Shown in pieces: positions 15,946-23,768 of a stretch of DNA of 39,647 bases (positions are counted from its first letter, which is position 1; each line of letters opens with the position of its first letter). The position numbers and the translations under genes are program-made. Source of the DNA: Tenuibacillus multivorans (GTDB taxonomy: Bacteria; Bacillota; Bacilli; Bacillales; Alkalibacillaceae); NCBI RefSeq assembly GCF_900103915.1, contig NZ_FNIG01000015.1, positions 1 to 39,647 on the forward strand, read 5' to 3'. The notes beneath the pieces were generated by a model, which was not told the DNA's origin, made no database searches, and was given only the letters and a program-made list of their open reading frames with translations.

Positions 15946-17127
15946 ATGAAAAAAATGTTATTCGTATGGTTGGCGTTAGGGATTGTCTTGTTTTCAAGCC
16001 ATCACGTACTAGCAGCAGAAGGTTCAGATTGGATTGATTCTGGCGAAAAGGAAGATGTTTCGATCGATAAGGAATGGGCGATTACGTTTAGTGAACCGAT
16101 GGACCGTGGAACGTTACATAGTGATTCCGTGTATGTTATCGATGAAAATGGGGAAAGACTGTTTCTATCAACCTATTTAAGCGATGATAGAAAGCAATTA
16201 ACAGTTGAACCACCTGCAGATTACTATAATCCAGGTGAAAGCTATACACTTTATATCAAATCAGATGTTAAATCACAGCAAGGTTATGCGATGAAAAAAG
16301 GGTACAAGCTAGAATTTACAGTAGACCCGAAAGAAGAAAAGCCTGATAACCTGCCAAACGACCCTGATGCTGAATATTTTGGTACGGTTACGACAGAAGT
16401 GTTGAGAGTCCGTGCAGAGTCCAATACCGATTCAGAAATTTTAGGACGTGTCTACAAAGGCGAAGTGATTCCAGTATATGATGTGGAAGGCTTTTGGGTT
16501 GAGTCAGAGTATGAAGGCCAAACAGCTTATTTACATAAAGACTATTTAAAATTACGTCACGTTAGTGGAAAGCTGTTGGAAGGTTTAAATATCGTGATCG
16601 ATGCAGGGCATGGCGGTTCCGATCCTGGAGCTAGTGAAAACGGTTCTAATGAAAAAGATATTTTACTACCCGTTACGTTAAACGTCGGTGAACGATTAGA
16701 ACGTCTCGGTGCGAATGTGATATTAACCCGTGATGAAGACAAGTTTTTATCGCTTGATCAACGAGTGGCCCTTTCTCGAAGCTATTACAATGATTTATTC
16801 GTCAGCATTCATGCGAACATTTTTTCCAATGAGAATGCTTATGGAGCGGAAACATATTATAGTGACGAGAAGGGAAGTAATGTCGAGCAAGGTTACTACT
16901 TAGCGCAAGACATTCAAGAACAAATGGCCGAATTAGCGGAAATGCACGACCGTGGAGTCAAAGAAAAAGATTTCCGTGTGATTTATAAAAATGAATCACC
17001 AGCAGCGCTTCTTGAGTTGGGCTTTATGTCCAATCCATCTGATTATGAAAAACTTATGAGCAGTGACTATCGTTATTTATTTGCAGATGCCATTACACAA
17101 GGGATTATCGATTATTTTAAAAGGTAA
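15946..17127 (+). CDS. N-acetylmuramoyl-L-alanine amidase with Ig-like and SH3 domains
   Basis: A 393-residue exported cell-wall hydrolase. After a signal peptide (LFVWLALGIVLFSSHHVLAA) comes an SbsA-type Ig-like domain (ITFSEPMDRGTLHSDSVYV, about residues 20-115). An SH3b domain (VLRVRAESNTDSEILGRVY, about 130-190) follows, then a C-terminal Amidase_3 domain. That domain keeps its zinc ligands and catalytic residues: VIDAGHGGSDPGA, NEKDI, FVSIHAN and LELGFMSNPSD. ATG 15946 follows AGGTGGG; the upstream ATG 15919 has a poorer site and would lengthen the signal peptide. It is divergent from secA2-slaP, so it is a good candidate client of that system. It lacks SLH repeats. Confidence 0.9.
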   Translation: MKKMLFVWLALGIVLFSSHHVLAAEGSDWIDSGEKEDVSIDKEWAITFSEPMDRGTLHSDSVYVIDENGERLFLSTYLSDDRKQLTVEPPADYYNPGESYTLYIKSDVKSQQGYAMKKGYKLEFTVDPKEEKPDNLPNDPDAEYFGTVTTEVLRVRAESNTDSEILGRVYKGEVIPVYDVEGFWVESEYEGQTAYLHKDYLKLRHVSGKLLEGLNIVIDAGHGGSDPGASENGSNEKDILLPVTLNVGERLERLGANVILTRDEDKFLSLDQRVALSRSYYNDLFVSIHANIFSNENAYGAETYYSDEKGSNVEQGYYLAQDIQEQMAELAEMHDRGVKEKDFRVIYKNESPAALLELGFMSNPSDYEKLMSSDYRYLFADAITQGIIDYFKR

Positions 17128-17237
17128 GAAAATTTTATAGTGAATGGTCAAAAAAACAATTAAGCCTACGAATGATATTTATGTGAAACTTTTTTTAACC
17201 CGTTACGTCTAATATGGGAAAAGAGTGCAAATTAACG

Positions 17238-17330
17238 GTGACTTAAATCCAATTTCATGCTATAATTTTGTTTTAGTATGTCCTGAAATTAATAAATTAT
17301 ACTGGTGCAAATTGTACGATTTAAAATCGT
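17238..17330 (+). promoter_or_regulatory. Candidate tagO promoter and downstream palindrome
   Basis: GTGACT (17238-17243) with a 17-bp spacer to TATAAT (17261-17266) is a SigA-like promoter. Downstream, in the tagO leader, is a perfect 15-bp palindrome ACGATTT-A-AAATCGT (17316-17330), a possible operator or leader hairpin. Confidence 0.45.
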
Positions 17331-17366
17331 TATATTGGCTATTCTAATAGATAAGGAGGGCTTTGC

Positions 17367-18416
17367 ATGGAATTTGAGTCCTTAATCCTAACGTTTATCG
17401 TTGCGTTAATCATCACGCCACTTATAAAAAAGTTGGCCATAAAAATTGGTGCGGTTGATCAACCCTCCGGACGTAAGGTTCATCAGAAAGTGATGCCACG
17501 TTTAGGTGGTTTGGCGATATATTTAAGCTTTATGATTGGTATGATTTTTTTCTATCCCGACTCGGTTTATACCATTCCGATCTTAATCGGTGGTACGATT
17601 ATTGTCATTACGGGAATGTTAGATGATTTATACGAGCTTTCACCAAAATGGAAGTTATTAGGTCAAATTTTAGCCGCTGTTGTTGTTTTAGGTTCAGTAC
17701 AGGTTGAATTCATTAACTTACCATTCGGTGGACAGTTATACTTTGGGATGTTTAGCATACCGATTACCATCATTTGGATTGTTGCGATTACGAATGCGAT
17801 TAACTTAATTGATGGCTTGGATGGTTTAGCCGCAGGTGTTTCATCGATTGCGCTACTTACCATTTCCAGTATGTCCATCATTATGGGTAATGATCTTGTG
17901 ATGGTCATGGGCTTCATGCTCCTTGGAAGTACAGTTGCATTTTTATTTTATAACTTTTACCCTGCGAAAATTTTTATGGGTGATACCGGCGCATTATTTT
18001 TAGGTTATATGATTGGTGTCTTTTCCCTACTCGGGTTTAAAAACGTTACTGTATTTTCATTTATTATTCCAATCGTCATTTTAGGTGTACCGATTTCGGA
18101 TACGATCTTTGCGATGATTCGTCGCAAGCTTCAAGGAAAGCCGATTTCAGCACCTGATAAAAGTCATTTGCACCATCGTTTATTGCAAATCGGCTTTAGT
18201 CATCCGTTAACTGTTTTGTTGATTTATGTATTAAGCGGTATCTTTAGCCTGGCTGCTGTGTTATTTACGAAAGCAACGATGTGGGGTTCATTGCTGTTAA
18301 CTCTAGTATTGTTCTTGATTATTGAATTAGTCGTAGAATTAACTGGATTAATAAGCAAAAACTACCGGCCATTATTAAACTTTGTCAAAAAAGGCTTTGA
18401 TATACGGCGATATTAA
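17367..18416 (+). CDS. tagO: Undecaprenyl-phosphate GlcNAc-1-phosphate transferase TagO
   Basis: A 349-residue polytopic membrane enzyme of the MraY/WecA/TagO family, with about eleven hydrophobic segments. It transfers GlcNAc-1-phosphate from UDP-GlcNAc to undecaprenyl phosphate, the first committed step of wall teichoic-acid linkage-unit synthesis. Family motifs are visible: KVHQKVMPRLGGLAIYLSF, then the metal-binding pair GMLDDLYELSPKWK, NAINLIDGLDGLAAG, KIFMGDTGALFLGY and HLHHRLLQIGF. ATG 17367 follows AAGGAGGG. Its position just before yvyE-degSU matches the tagO locus of B. subtilis and supports TagO over MraY (which lies in the mur cluster). Confidence 0.92.
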   Translation: MEFESLILTFIVALIITPLIKKLAIKIGAVDQPSGRKVHQKVMPRLGGLAIYLSFMIGMIFFYPDSVYTIPILIGGTIIVITGMLDDLYELSPKWKLLGQILAAVVVLGSVQVEFINLPFGGQLYFGMFSIPITIIWIVAITNAINLIDGLDGLAAGVSSIALLTISSMSIIMGNDLVMVMGFMLLGSTVAFLFYNFYPAKIFMGDTGALFLGYMIGVFSLLGFKNVTVFSFIIPIVILGVPISDTIFAMIRRKLQGKPISAPDKSHLHHRLLQIGFSHPLTVLLIYVLSGIFSLAAVLFTKATMWGSLLLTLVLFLIIELVVELTGLISKNYRPLLNFVKKGFDIRRY

Positions 18417-18453
18417 AAAGGCTGTTTTCCCAAAATTTGTTGCTATAGCCAAC

Positions 18454-18572
18454 GCAGTTGAAATACACTTCGCTTTCCGCGGGCAACACTTCAGCCTCCT
18501 CGTGGGCTAGCGCTCACTGTGGGGTCTTCAGCTGTTGCTTTCCCCGCAGGAGTCTCCGTGTATTTCAACTGC
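18454..18572. repeat. Compact Bacillaceae palindromic repeat
   Basis: A 119-bp element bounded by a perfect 15-bp inverted repeat, GCAGTTGAAATACAC (18454-18468) and GTGTATTTCAACTGC (18558-18572). Between the arms are the conserved blocks CGCTTTCCGCGGGC, CAGCCTCCTCG, CTGTGGGGTCTTCAG and CCCGCAGGAGTCTCC, shared with 11897-12154. The arms are unrelated to those of the other copy, yet complementary to each other. It lies between tagO and the yvyE terminator. No coding capacity. Confidence 0.88.
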
Positions 18573-18644
18573 TTGGTATAATCTAATCCATATAAAAAGA
18601 TCTGTTTAAAAACAACAAGCTTTTAGAAAACAGCCAAAAATAAA

Positions 18645-18672
18645 ACGTCTGGCATAACAACATGCCAGGCGT
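18645..18672. terminator. Bidirectional terminator between tagO and yvyE
   Basis: ACGTCTGGCAT (18645-18655) pairs with ATGCCAGGCGT (18662-18672). T-rich tracts flank both sides, serving tagO on the plus strand and yvyE on the minus strand. Confidence 0.85.
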
Positions 18673-18677
18673 TTTTG

Positions 18678-19319
18678 TTATTTAACCACATAATCCTTTT
18701 CAACATATTTTTCTTCGCCAGGTTTTACGTTGACTTGATCGCTCGTTAAATCGATAATCCAACTCTTGAAGCTGTCGCGTTCAGCGATGGGTACAAAAAC
18801 GTGGAAGGTGACCTTATCTAAGTAATCGATGTTATCTAACATATACGAGCTTCCACGCAGTTCATTTTCTAATTTTCCAATCAATCCGTAATCAGCCTCA
18901 ATTAAAACTTCTTGCATAAGTGAGCGTTCGACGACACCTATGTGTTTGATGGCTTCGGAAGTCGCGCTGGAATAAGCACGGATTAAGCCACCTGCCCCAA
19001 GCTTGATACCACCAAAATATCTCGTCACGACAACGGCTGTATCTTTTAAATCCATTTTTTTCAACACTTCAAGCATCGGAATGCCTGCTGTGCCACTCGG
19101 TTCACCATCATCCTGAGCTTTTTGAATTAAATTTTGTTCACCAATCATATATGCCGAGCAATTATGCGTGGCATCCTTATGTTTTTTCTTAATATTTTGA
19201 ATAAACTCTTGCGCTTCTTCTTCAGTTTCTGTACGTTTAACATAACCAATAAAACGTGATTTTTGAATAACAATTTCATGAGATCCTGCTTCTTTGATTG
19301 TTAAATAGTTTTCCAACAT
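18678..19319 (-). CDS. yvyE: YigZ/IMPACT family protein YvyE
   Basis: A 213-residue cytoplasmic protein of the UPF0029/IMPACT family. The N-terminal domain carries the signatures KSRFIGYVKRTETEEEAQEF, then HNCSAYMIG, DDGEPSGTAGIPML and VVVTRYFGGIKLGAGGLIRA. The C-terminal domain (about residues 135-205) is the smaller ferredoxin-like YigZ fold. Biochemical function is not settled; eukaryotic IMPACT binds GCN1, and bacterial members are suspected to bind nucleic acid or act on proline peptides. It is divergent from degS with a 150-bp gap, as in B. subtilis. Confidence 0.9.
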   Translation of the reverse strand: MLENYLTIKEAGSHEIVIQKSRFIGYVKRTETEEEAQEFIQNIKKKHKDATHNCSAYMIGEQNLIQKAQDDGEPSGTAGIPMLEVLKKMDLKDTAVVVTRYFGGIKLGAGGLIRAYSSATSEAIKHIGVVERSLMQEVLIEADYGLIGKLENELRGSSYMLDNIDYLDKVTFHVFVPIAERDSFKSWIIDLTSDQVNVKPGEEKYVEKDYVVK

Positions 19320-19470
19320 ATCATCGGCTCCTCTCGATTACTATTATAAGGAAGTTACAATTGATGGGCAAAAGATGTATTTTTACGGGGTAAGTGATAA
19401 AATATGACTAAGGACCCCCATGAATAAAGTCTTATTTCCGAAATGTATAGATATATTGGAGGAATTTTTG

Positions 19471-20616
19471 ATGCGGGTGACCAAAGACAGTGATAAAGCA
19501 TTAGATCAAATCATAGAGGAAATGACTAGCGTTGTCGCTAATAGTAAGCAAGAAGTTTTTGAAATTGGTGAAGAAGCTCGTAAACAACAATCAGCTTTAG
19601 ATGATGAAGTGCAGGAAATTAAGGTAGAAGTGAAGAAGATAATAAGTGAGAGCGATCAATTGGATCGAAAATTAAAGGCTTCTCGCGTTCGTTTGTCTGA
19701 AGTCAGCAAAAATTTTGAACAATATTCCGAAGAGGAAGTACGTAAAATATATAATAGTACGCATGAATTACAAACACAACTTGCCGTTCATCGTCAAAAG
19801 GAAGTCGCTTTAATCAAGCGCCGCGATGAACTAGAGAAACGAATTAAAGCTTTGGCTAATAGTGTTGAACGTGCGGAAAAATTAATGAGTAAAATCAATG
19901 TGATTTTGACATATTTACAGGAAGATTTTAAAGATGTGAACGAAGCGCTTGAATCAGCAAAAGAAAAACATGCATTTGGACTTCAAATCATCGAAGCGCA
20001 GGAAGAAGAGCGCCGTAAGCTTTCTAGGGAGATTCATGACGGCCCAGCGCAAATGCTAGCGAATGTTTTAATTCGTTCTGATATTGTCGATAAAACAATT
20101 AAGCAGCGCGGGGTCGATGAAGCTATAAAAGAGATAAAAGAAATGAAAGAAATGGTGCGGAGTGCACTGTATGAAGTACGTCGCATCATCTACGATTTAA
20201 GACCTATGGCTTTGGACGACTTAGGTTTAGTACCGACTTTACGCAAATATTTGTCAACAACTGAAGATTATCATGATATGAAAATTGATTTTGTGGCTAA
20301 AGGTAAGGAAATGCGTTATGGACAGAAATTTGAAGCCGCTGTCTTTCGCCTGGTGCAGGAAGCCGTGCAAAACGCGGTGAAACATTCGCAGGCGAAGCTC
20401 ATTCGAGTGCTTTTTGAAGCAACGAATTATCAGCTCAATATTCATATTGTGGATGATGGAATAGGTTTTGATAAAAACGAAAAGAAAGACCAATCATTTG
20501 GACTGATTGGAATGCGTGAACGAATAGAAATGTTGGACGGCGACCTAAAAGTGGATACAGAGTTAGGAAATGGTACAAAAGTTAAGATTTCATTACCAAA
20601 TGTTTACGAGAGTTAA
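19471..20616 (+). CDS. degS: Sensor histidine kinase DegS
   Basis: A 381-residue soluble kinase with no membrane segment. The N-terminal half is a long coiled-coil sensor (about residues 30-175). Next is a HisKA_3 dimerisation domain with the phospho-accepting histidine in SREIHDGPAQMLAN (H189, the same number as in B. subtilis), then YEVRRIIYDLRPMALDDLGL. The C-terminal HATPase domain shows EAVQNAVKHS, VDDGIGFD and GLIGMRERIEMLDG. The frame is open from ATG 19420, but ATG 19471 follows TTGGAGG and matches the family start. DegS phosphorylates DegU, balancing motility, competence, exoenzymes and biofilm. The degU start is 65 bp downstream. Confidence 0.95.
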   Translation: MRVTKDSDKALDQIIEEMTSVVANSKQEVFEIGEEARKQQSALDDEVQEIKVEVKKIISESDQLDRKLKASRVRLSEVSKNFEQYSEEEVRKIYNSTHELQTQLAVHRQKEVALIKRRDELEKRIKALANSVERAEKLMSKINVILTYLQEDFKDVNEALESAKEKHAFGLQIIEAQEEERRKLSREIHDGPAQMLANVLIRSDIVDKTIKQRGVDEAIKEIKEMKEMVRSALYEVRRIIYDLRPMALDDLGLVPTLRKYLSTTEDYHDMKIDFVAKGKEMRYGQKFEAAVFRLVQEAVQNAVKHSQAKLIRVLFEATNYQLNIHIVDDGIGFDKNEKKDQSFGLIGMRERIEMLDGDLKVDTELGNGTKVKISLPNVYES

Positions 20617-20681
20617 ACTAAGGTTGTTTTTAGTTATAATGTAGGATGGAAATGTTCTAAATCTGGGAGGTAAATCAAAGC

Positions 20682-21380
20682 ATGGGCACAAGAATTGTAT
20701 TAATAGATGATCATAAATTATTTCGTGAAGGCGTTAAACGAATACTAGAATTTGAAGAAGGCTTCGAGGTTGTTGCGGAAGGTAACGACGGCTCAGAAGC
20801 GGTGCAAATCGTTGAAGAAACAAACCCCGATATCGTCATTATGGATATTAATATGCCTAACATAAACGGTGTGCAAGCCACGCGTGAACTAATCGACCAA
20901 TTTGACGATTTACGCGTCATAATTTTATCCATACACGATGATGAATCATATGTGACACACGCTTTGAAATCAGGCGCACTCGGTTATATGCTAAAAGAAA
21001 TGGATACCGATGAGCTTGTTAATGCGATCAAGATCGTAAGCGAAGGTGGCTCATACGTTCATCCAAAAGTGACACATAATTTAATTAAAGATTATCACCG
21101 CATGTCAAACCAAAGCCATGCAGAAGCGGTCGGTGGCGGCACTGGCTTTCAACAAGTTGAGTACCGCAAGCCACTACATCTATTAACACGACGCGAATGC
21201 GAAGTGTTGCAGCTCATGGCTGACGGGAAGAGCAACCGCGGTATTTCTGAAACTCTATACATTAGCGAAAAAACCGTTAAAAACCACGTATCGAACATAC
21301 TACAAAAAATGAACGTAAACGACCGTACCCAGGCCGTCGTCACGTCGATTAAAAATGGCTGGGTTGAGATGGTTAATTAA
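20682..21380 (+). CDS. degU: Response regulator DegU
   Basis: A 232-residue NarL-family response regulator. The receiver domain has the acidic pocket D9-D10, phospho-acceptor D55 in [15 protein letters not shown], and the switch Lys in LGYMLKEMD. The C-terminal LuxR-type helix-turn-helix reads [20 protein letters not shown], then [23 protein letters not shown] lies 10-15 nt before ATG. A TATAAT at 20635-20640 in the degS-degU gap suggests an extra internal promoter, in line with the separate degU promoters known in B. subtilis. Ends at the terminator at 21394. Two secreted proteases (8.2-11.5 kb) are plausible targets, though not shown by the sequence. Confidence 0.96.
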   Translation: MGTRIVLIDDHKLFREGVKRILEFEEGFEVVAEGNDGSEAVQIVEETNPDIVIMDINMPNINGVQATRELIDQFDDLRVIILSIHDDESYVTHALKSGALGYMLKEMDTDELVNAIKIVSEGGSYVHPKVTHNLIKDYHRMSNQSHAEAVGGGTGFQQVEYRKPLHLLTRRECEVLQLMADGKSNRGISETLYISEKTVKNHVSNILQKMNVNDRTQAVVTSIKNGWVEMVN

Positions 21381-21393
21381 TTTTAGGAAGGAA

Positions 21394-21419
21394 ACCGCCG
21401 GATGAGTCCGGCGGTTTTA
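21394..21419 (+). terminator. Terminator of degSU
   Basis: ACCGCCGGA (21394-21402) pairs perfectly with TCCGGCGGT (21407-21415) around TGAG, followed by a T-rich tract. Confidence 0.92.
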
Positions 21420-21435
21420 GTTTAAAAAGGTGTGA

Positions 21436-21551
21436 GTGTCTGAGTTAGCTGTGTAAGTGTCCAAGTTTATGATTTATTTGTCCAAGTTGGCCGTCTGAGT
21501 GTCCGAGTTTGGATTTTGTTTGTCCAAGTTGCCTCCCTAATTGTCCAAGTT
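21436..21551. repeat. 21-bp phased repeat array C
   Basis: Six cores, K-TGTCCAAGTT with small variations, begin at 21436, 21457, 21478, 21499, 21520 and 21541, each exactly 21 bp apart. The 10-nt spacers vary. Units 3-5 resemble units 1-3 of array D even in their spacers (GGCCGTCTGA against GGCTGACTGA; TGGATTTTGT against TGGATTTTAT), so C and D share ancestry. The array lies between the degU terminator and the NERD gene. Confidence 0.9.
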
Positions 21552-21660
21552 TCTTATAAATTAAGCTTTCTTTTAATATTAATTTTATATATAATATCAG
21601 TGAATTAACCTCTTTTAGGTTTTCCTCATAACATAACAATTAAATATGGAGGATCAAATT

Positions 21661-22647
21661 ATGATTTTAAAAAGCCACGAACCCCCTCATAAACTACTCG
21701 TTGCTGAATCTTTAAAAAAACGTCTACCTCGTTCGCATGTTTCCTATCCAAAAGTTGAGAGGATTTGTTACAAAGAAAGAGCAGGATATTACGGAGAAAA
21801 AAAGGTTGATTATCCTTTAAGTAAGCTCGGCTTTAAGAATGCCATATGCCACGACTTACGTCTCCCGTTTTATCAACATCACTTCCAAATGGACACGCTT
21901 TTATTCACTCCACGTTTTTTACTTATCATAGAAGTTAAAAACATTCCTGGTATTACTTCCTTCGATCAAACCTCTAATAAAATGATTCGTACCTATAATG
22001 GTGTGACCGATTACTTTGATGATCCGCTCATCCAGGTTCAAGAACAGCAGTTTCAATTGAAAGACGGGTTACCCTTCAGTTTTGCCGAATTCCCTATTGA
22101 ACATTTGGTCGTTATGGCCCATCAGGAAACAATCTTAAATATAGATCCACAATTACATTCACATCGGAAAAAAATAATTCCAATCCATGTATTAGCACAA
22201 AAGATTAGAGATATTTATTCAAGCTATAACAGTGATATAGTTTCATATTCTGAACTTATCCAACTTGCTCAAAAAATGGTTGACCAACATGAACCAGCTA
22301 TGTCAGATTTGTTAAAACAATTAGGTATTAAAAAAGAAGAATTTCTAACCGGGGTACATTGCCCTAATTGTGGAGCATTACCTATGAAGTGGAGTGCGCG
22401 CAAGTGGGAATGCTGGAGTTGCAAAAGTCGGTCAAGATATGCACATATTCCAGCGTTAAAAGACTACTCTTTACTAATAAGAAAGCAGATTACTAGAAAA
22501 GATTTTATGTGGTTTACACAGTTAGACGTTGAGCGAACAGCGAAACATTTACTATTAAATGAAAATCTGGCTACGGAAGGCCATACGAATCAATTAACCC
22601 ATGTACTCGATTATAAATTTCCAGATGATTTTATTGATTTAATTTAG
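21661..22647 (+). CDS. NERD-domain (nuclease-related) protein with zinc ribbon
   Basis: A 328-residue protein. Residues of about 35-150 form a NERD domain, a PD-(D/E)XK-like nuclease fold: GYYGEKKVDYPLSKL, then HFQMDTLLFTPRFLLIIEVK, where D and the E-x-K pair are the expected active-site residues. A C-terminal zinc ribbon follows (CPNCGALPMKWSARKWECWS, with CxxC pairs). ATG 21661 follows ATGGAGGATC, which excludes the ATG at 21646 that forms part of that site. It is not part of the degU-degV neighbourhood of B. subtilis. It is flanked on both sides by repeat arrays C and D, so it looks like an insertion. The actual activity is unknown; NERD proteins are suspected DNA-processing enzymes. Confidence 0.82.
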   Translation: MILKSHEPPHKLLVAESLKKRLPRSHVSYPKVERICYKERAGYYGEKKVDYPLSKLGFKNAICHDLRLPFYQHHFQMDTLLFTPRFLLIIEVKNIPGITSFDQTSNKMIRTYNGVTDYFDDPLIQVQEQQFQLKDGLPFSFAEFPIEHLVVMAHQETILNIDPQLHSHRKKIIPIHVLAQKIRDIYSSYNSDIVSYSELIQLAQKMVDQHEPAMSDLLKQLGIKKEEFLTGVHCPNCGALPMKWSARKWECWSCKSRSRYAHIPALKDYSLLIRKQITRKDFMWFTQLDVERTAKHLLLNENLATEGHTNQLTHVLDYKFPDDFIDLI

Positions 22648-22650
22648 TAA

Positions 22651-22766
22651 GTGTCCAAGTTGGCTGACTGAGTGTCCAAGTTTGGATTTTATTTGTCCAA
22701 GTTACTTCTCTATTTGTCCGAGTTTACTCTGTAAGTGTCCGAGTTTCCCATCTAATTGTCCAAGTT
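22651..22766. repeat. 21-bp phased repeat array D
   Basis: Six cores of the K-TGTCCAAGTT type begin at 22651, 22672, 22693, 22714, 22735 and 22756, exactly 21 bp apart. The first core begins 3 bp after the NERD stop codon. It is the same type and orientation as array C, so the NERD gene is bracketed by direct copies. The degV promoter region (TATAAT-like element near 22803) lies downstream. Confidence 0.9.
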
Positions 22767-22847
22767 CAAATTTTTCAGTTTTTAACCCGTCGCATTTCCA
22801 ACTATAATATAGTAAAATATGATTAAGAAAAAAGGGAGGTTAAGGGA

Positions 22848-23693
22848 ATGAAGACTGTGATTGTGACGGACAGTACATCCTACATACCGGAAGAGCAGTT
22901 GGAAGCATTGAACATTCACATTGTACCGCTAAGTGTGACGTTTGGCGATGAGTCATATCGAGAGTTGTTTGATATTACAACGGATGAGTTTTATGAAAAA
23001 GTGCGTCAGGCAAAGGAGCTGCCGAAGACGTCGCAGCCGTCGATTGGTGAGGTGTTGGAGAAATACGAAGAGCTTGCGAAAGATTATGATGCGATTGTGT
23101 CGATTCACTTATCGAGCGGGATTAGTGGAACGTATCAAGCGGCGGTATCAGCAGGACAAACGGTCGAAAGTGTGAAGGTGTATCCGTTTGATTCAGAAAT
23201 AAGTTGTATGGCGCAAGGGTATTACGTTTTACGTGCCGCTGAGTTGGCCAAGCAGGGAGAAAATCCAGAAGAAATTATGAATGAGCTTGAAGCAATCAAG
23301 AAAGAGATGCGGGCGTATTTCATGGTGGATGATTTAAGTCACCTGTCGCGCGGCGGTCGTTTGAGCGGTGCACAAGCGATGGTAGGGAGCCTACTTCAAG
23401 TGAAACCACTGCTTCATTTTGAAGATAGGAAGATCGTACCATTTGAAAAAATTCGCACGAGTAAAAAAGCGTTCAAGCGCATGGAGCAGCTATTAAGAGA
23501 AACAGCGGATGACGCGCAACTTGTTGAAGCCTGTATTATTCATGCACAGCGCGAGGATATTGCGAACGACTGGAAGGACGAGCTACAGTCGAAATATCCA
23601 AACGTTAATTTTACAATTAGCTATTTTGGACCTGTCATTGGCACCCATTTAGGTGAAGGCGGTATTGGCCTTTGCTGGTACAAGGTTAAGTAA
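22848..23693 (+). CDS. degV: DegV family fatty-acid-binding protein
   Basis: A 281-residue cytoplasmic protein with the two-domain DegV fold. Signatures are VIVTDSTSYIPEEQLEAL at the N-terminus, then the ligand-contacting KTSQPSIGEV, IHLSSGISGTYQAA, and the C-terminal HLSRGGRLSGAQAMVGSLLQ, VKPLL and VIGTHLGEGGIGLCW. DegV/FakB proteins hold a fatty acid for phosphorylation by a FakA-type kinase encoded elsewhere. Ribosome-binding site AGGGAGG. The gene sits between degSU and comFA as in B. subtilis (yviA), apart from the NERD gene and repeat arrays that separate it from degU. Confidence 0.93.
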   Translation: MKTVIVTDSTSYIPEEQLEALNIHIVPLSVTFGDESYRELFDITTDEFYEKVRQAKELPKTSQPSIGEVLEKYEELAKDYDAIVSIHLSSGISGTYQAAVSAGQTVESVKVYPFDSEISCMAQGYYVLRAAELAKQGENPEEIMNELEAIKKEMRAYFMVDDLSHLSRGGRLSGAQAMVGSLLQVKPLLHFEDRKIVPFEKIRTSKKAFKRMEQLLRETADDAQLVEACIIHAQREDIANDWKDELQSKYPNVNFTISYFGPVIGTHLGEGGIGLCWYKVK

Positions 23694-23718
23694 TTCGGAC
23701 TTATACGATTATTTTAAA

Positions 23719-23748
23719 ACAGGCAGGTGCTCTACCTGTCTGTTTATT
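23719..23748 (+). terminator. Terminator of degV
   Basis: AACAGGCAGGT and ACCTGTCTGTT form a stem around a 5-nt loop and are followed by a T-rich tract. Confidence 0.85.
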
Positions 23749-23768
23749 TAGCATAGTGGGGCGTCGGG

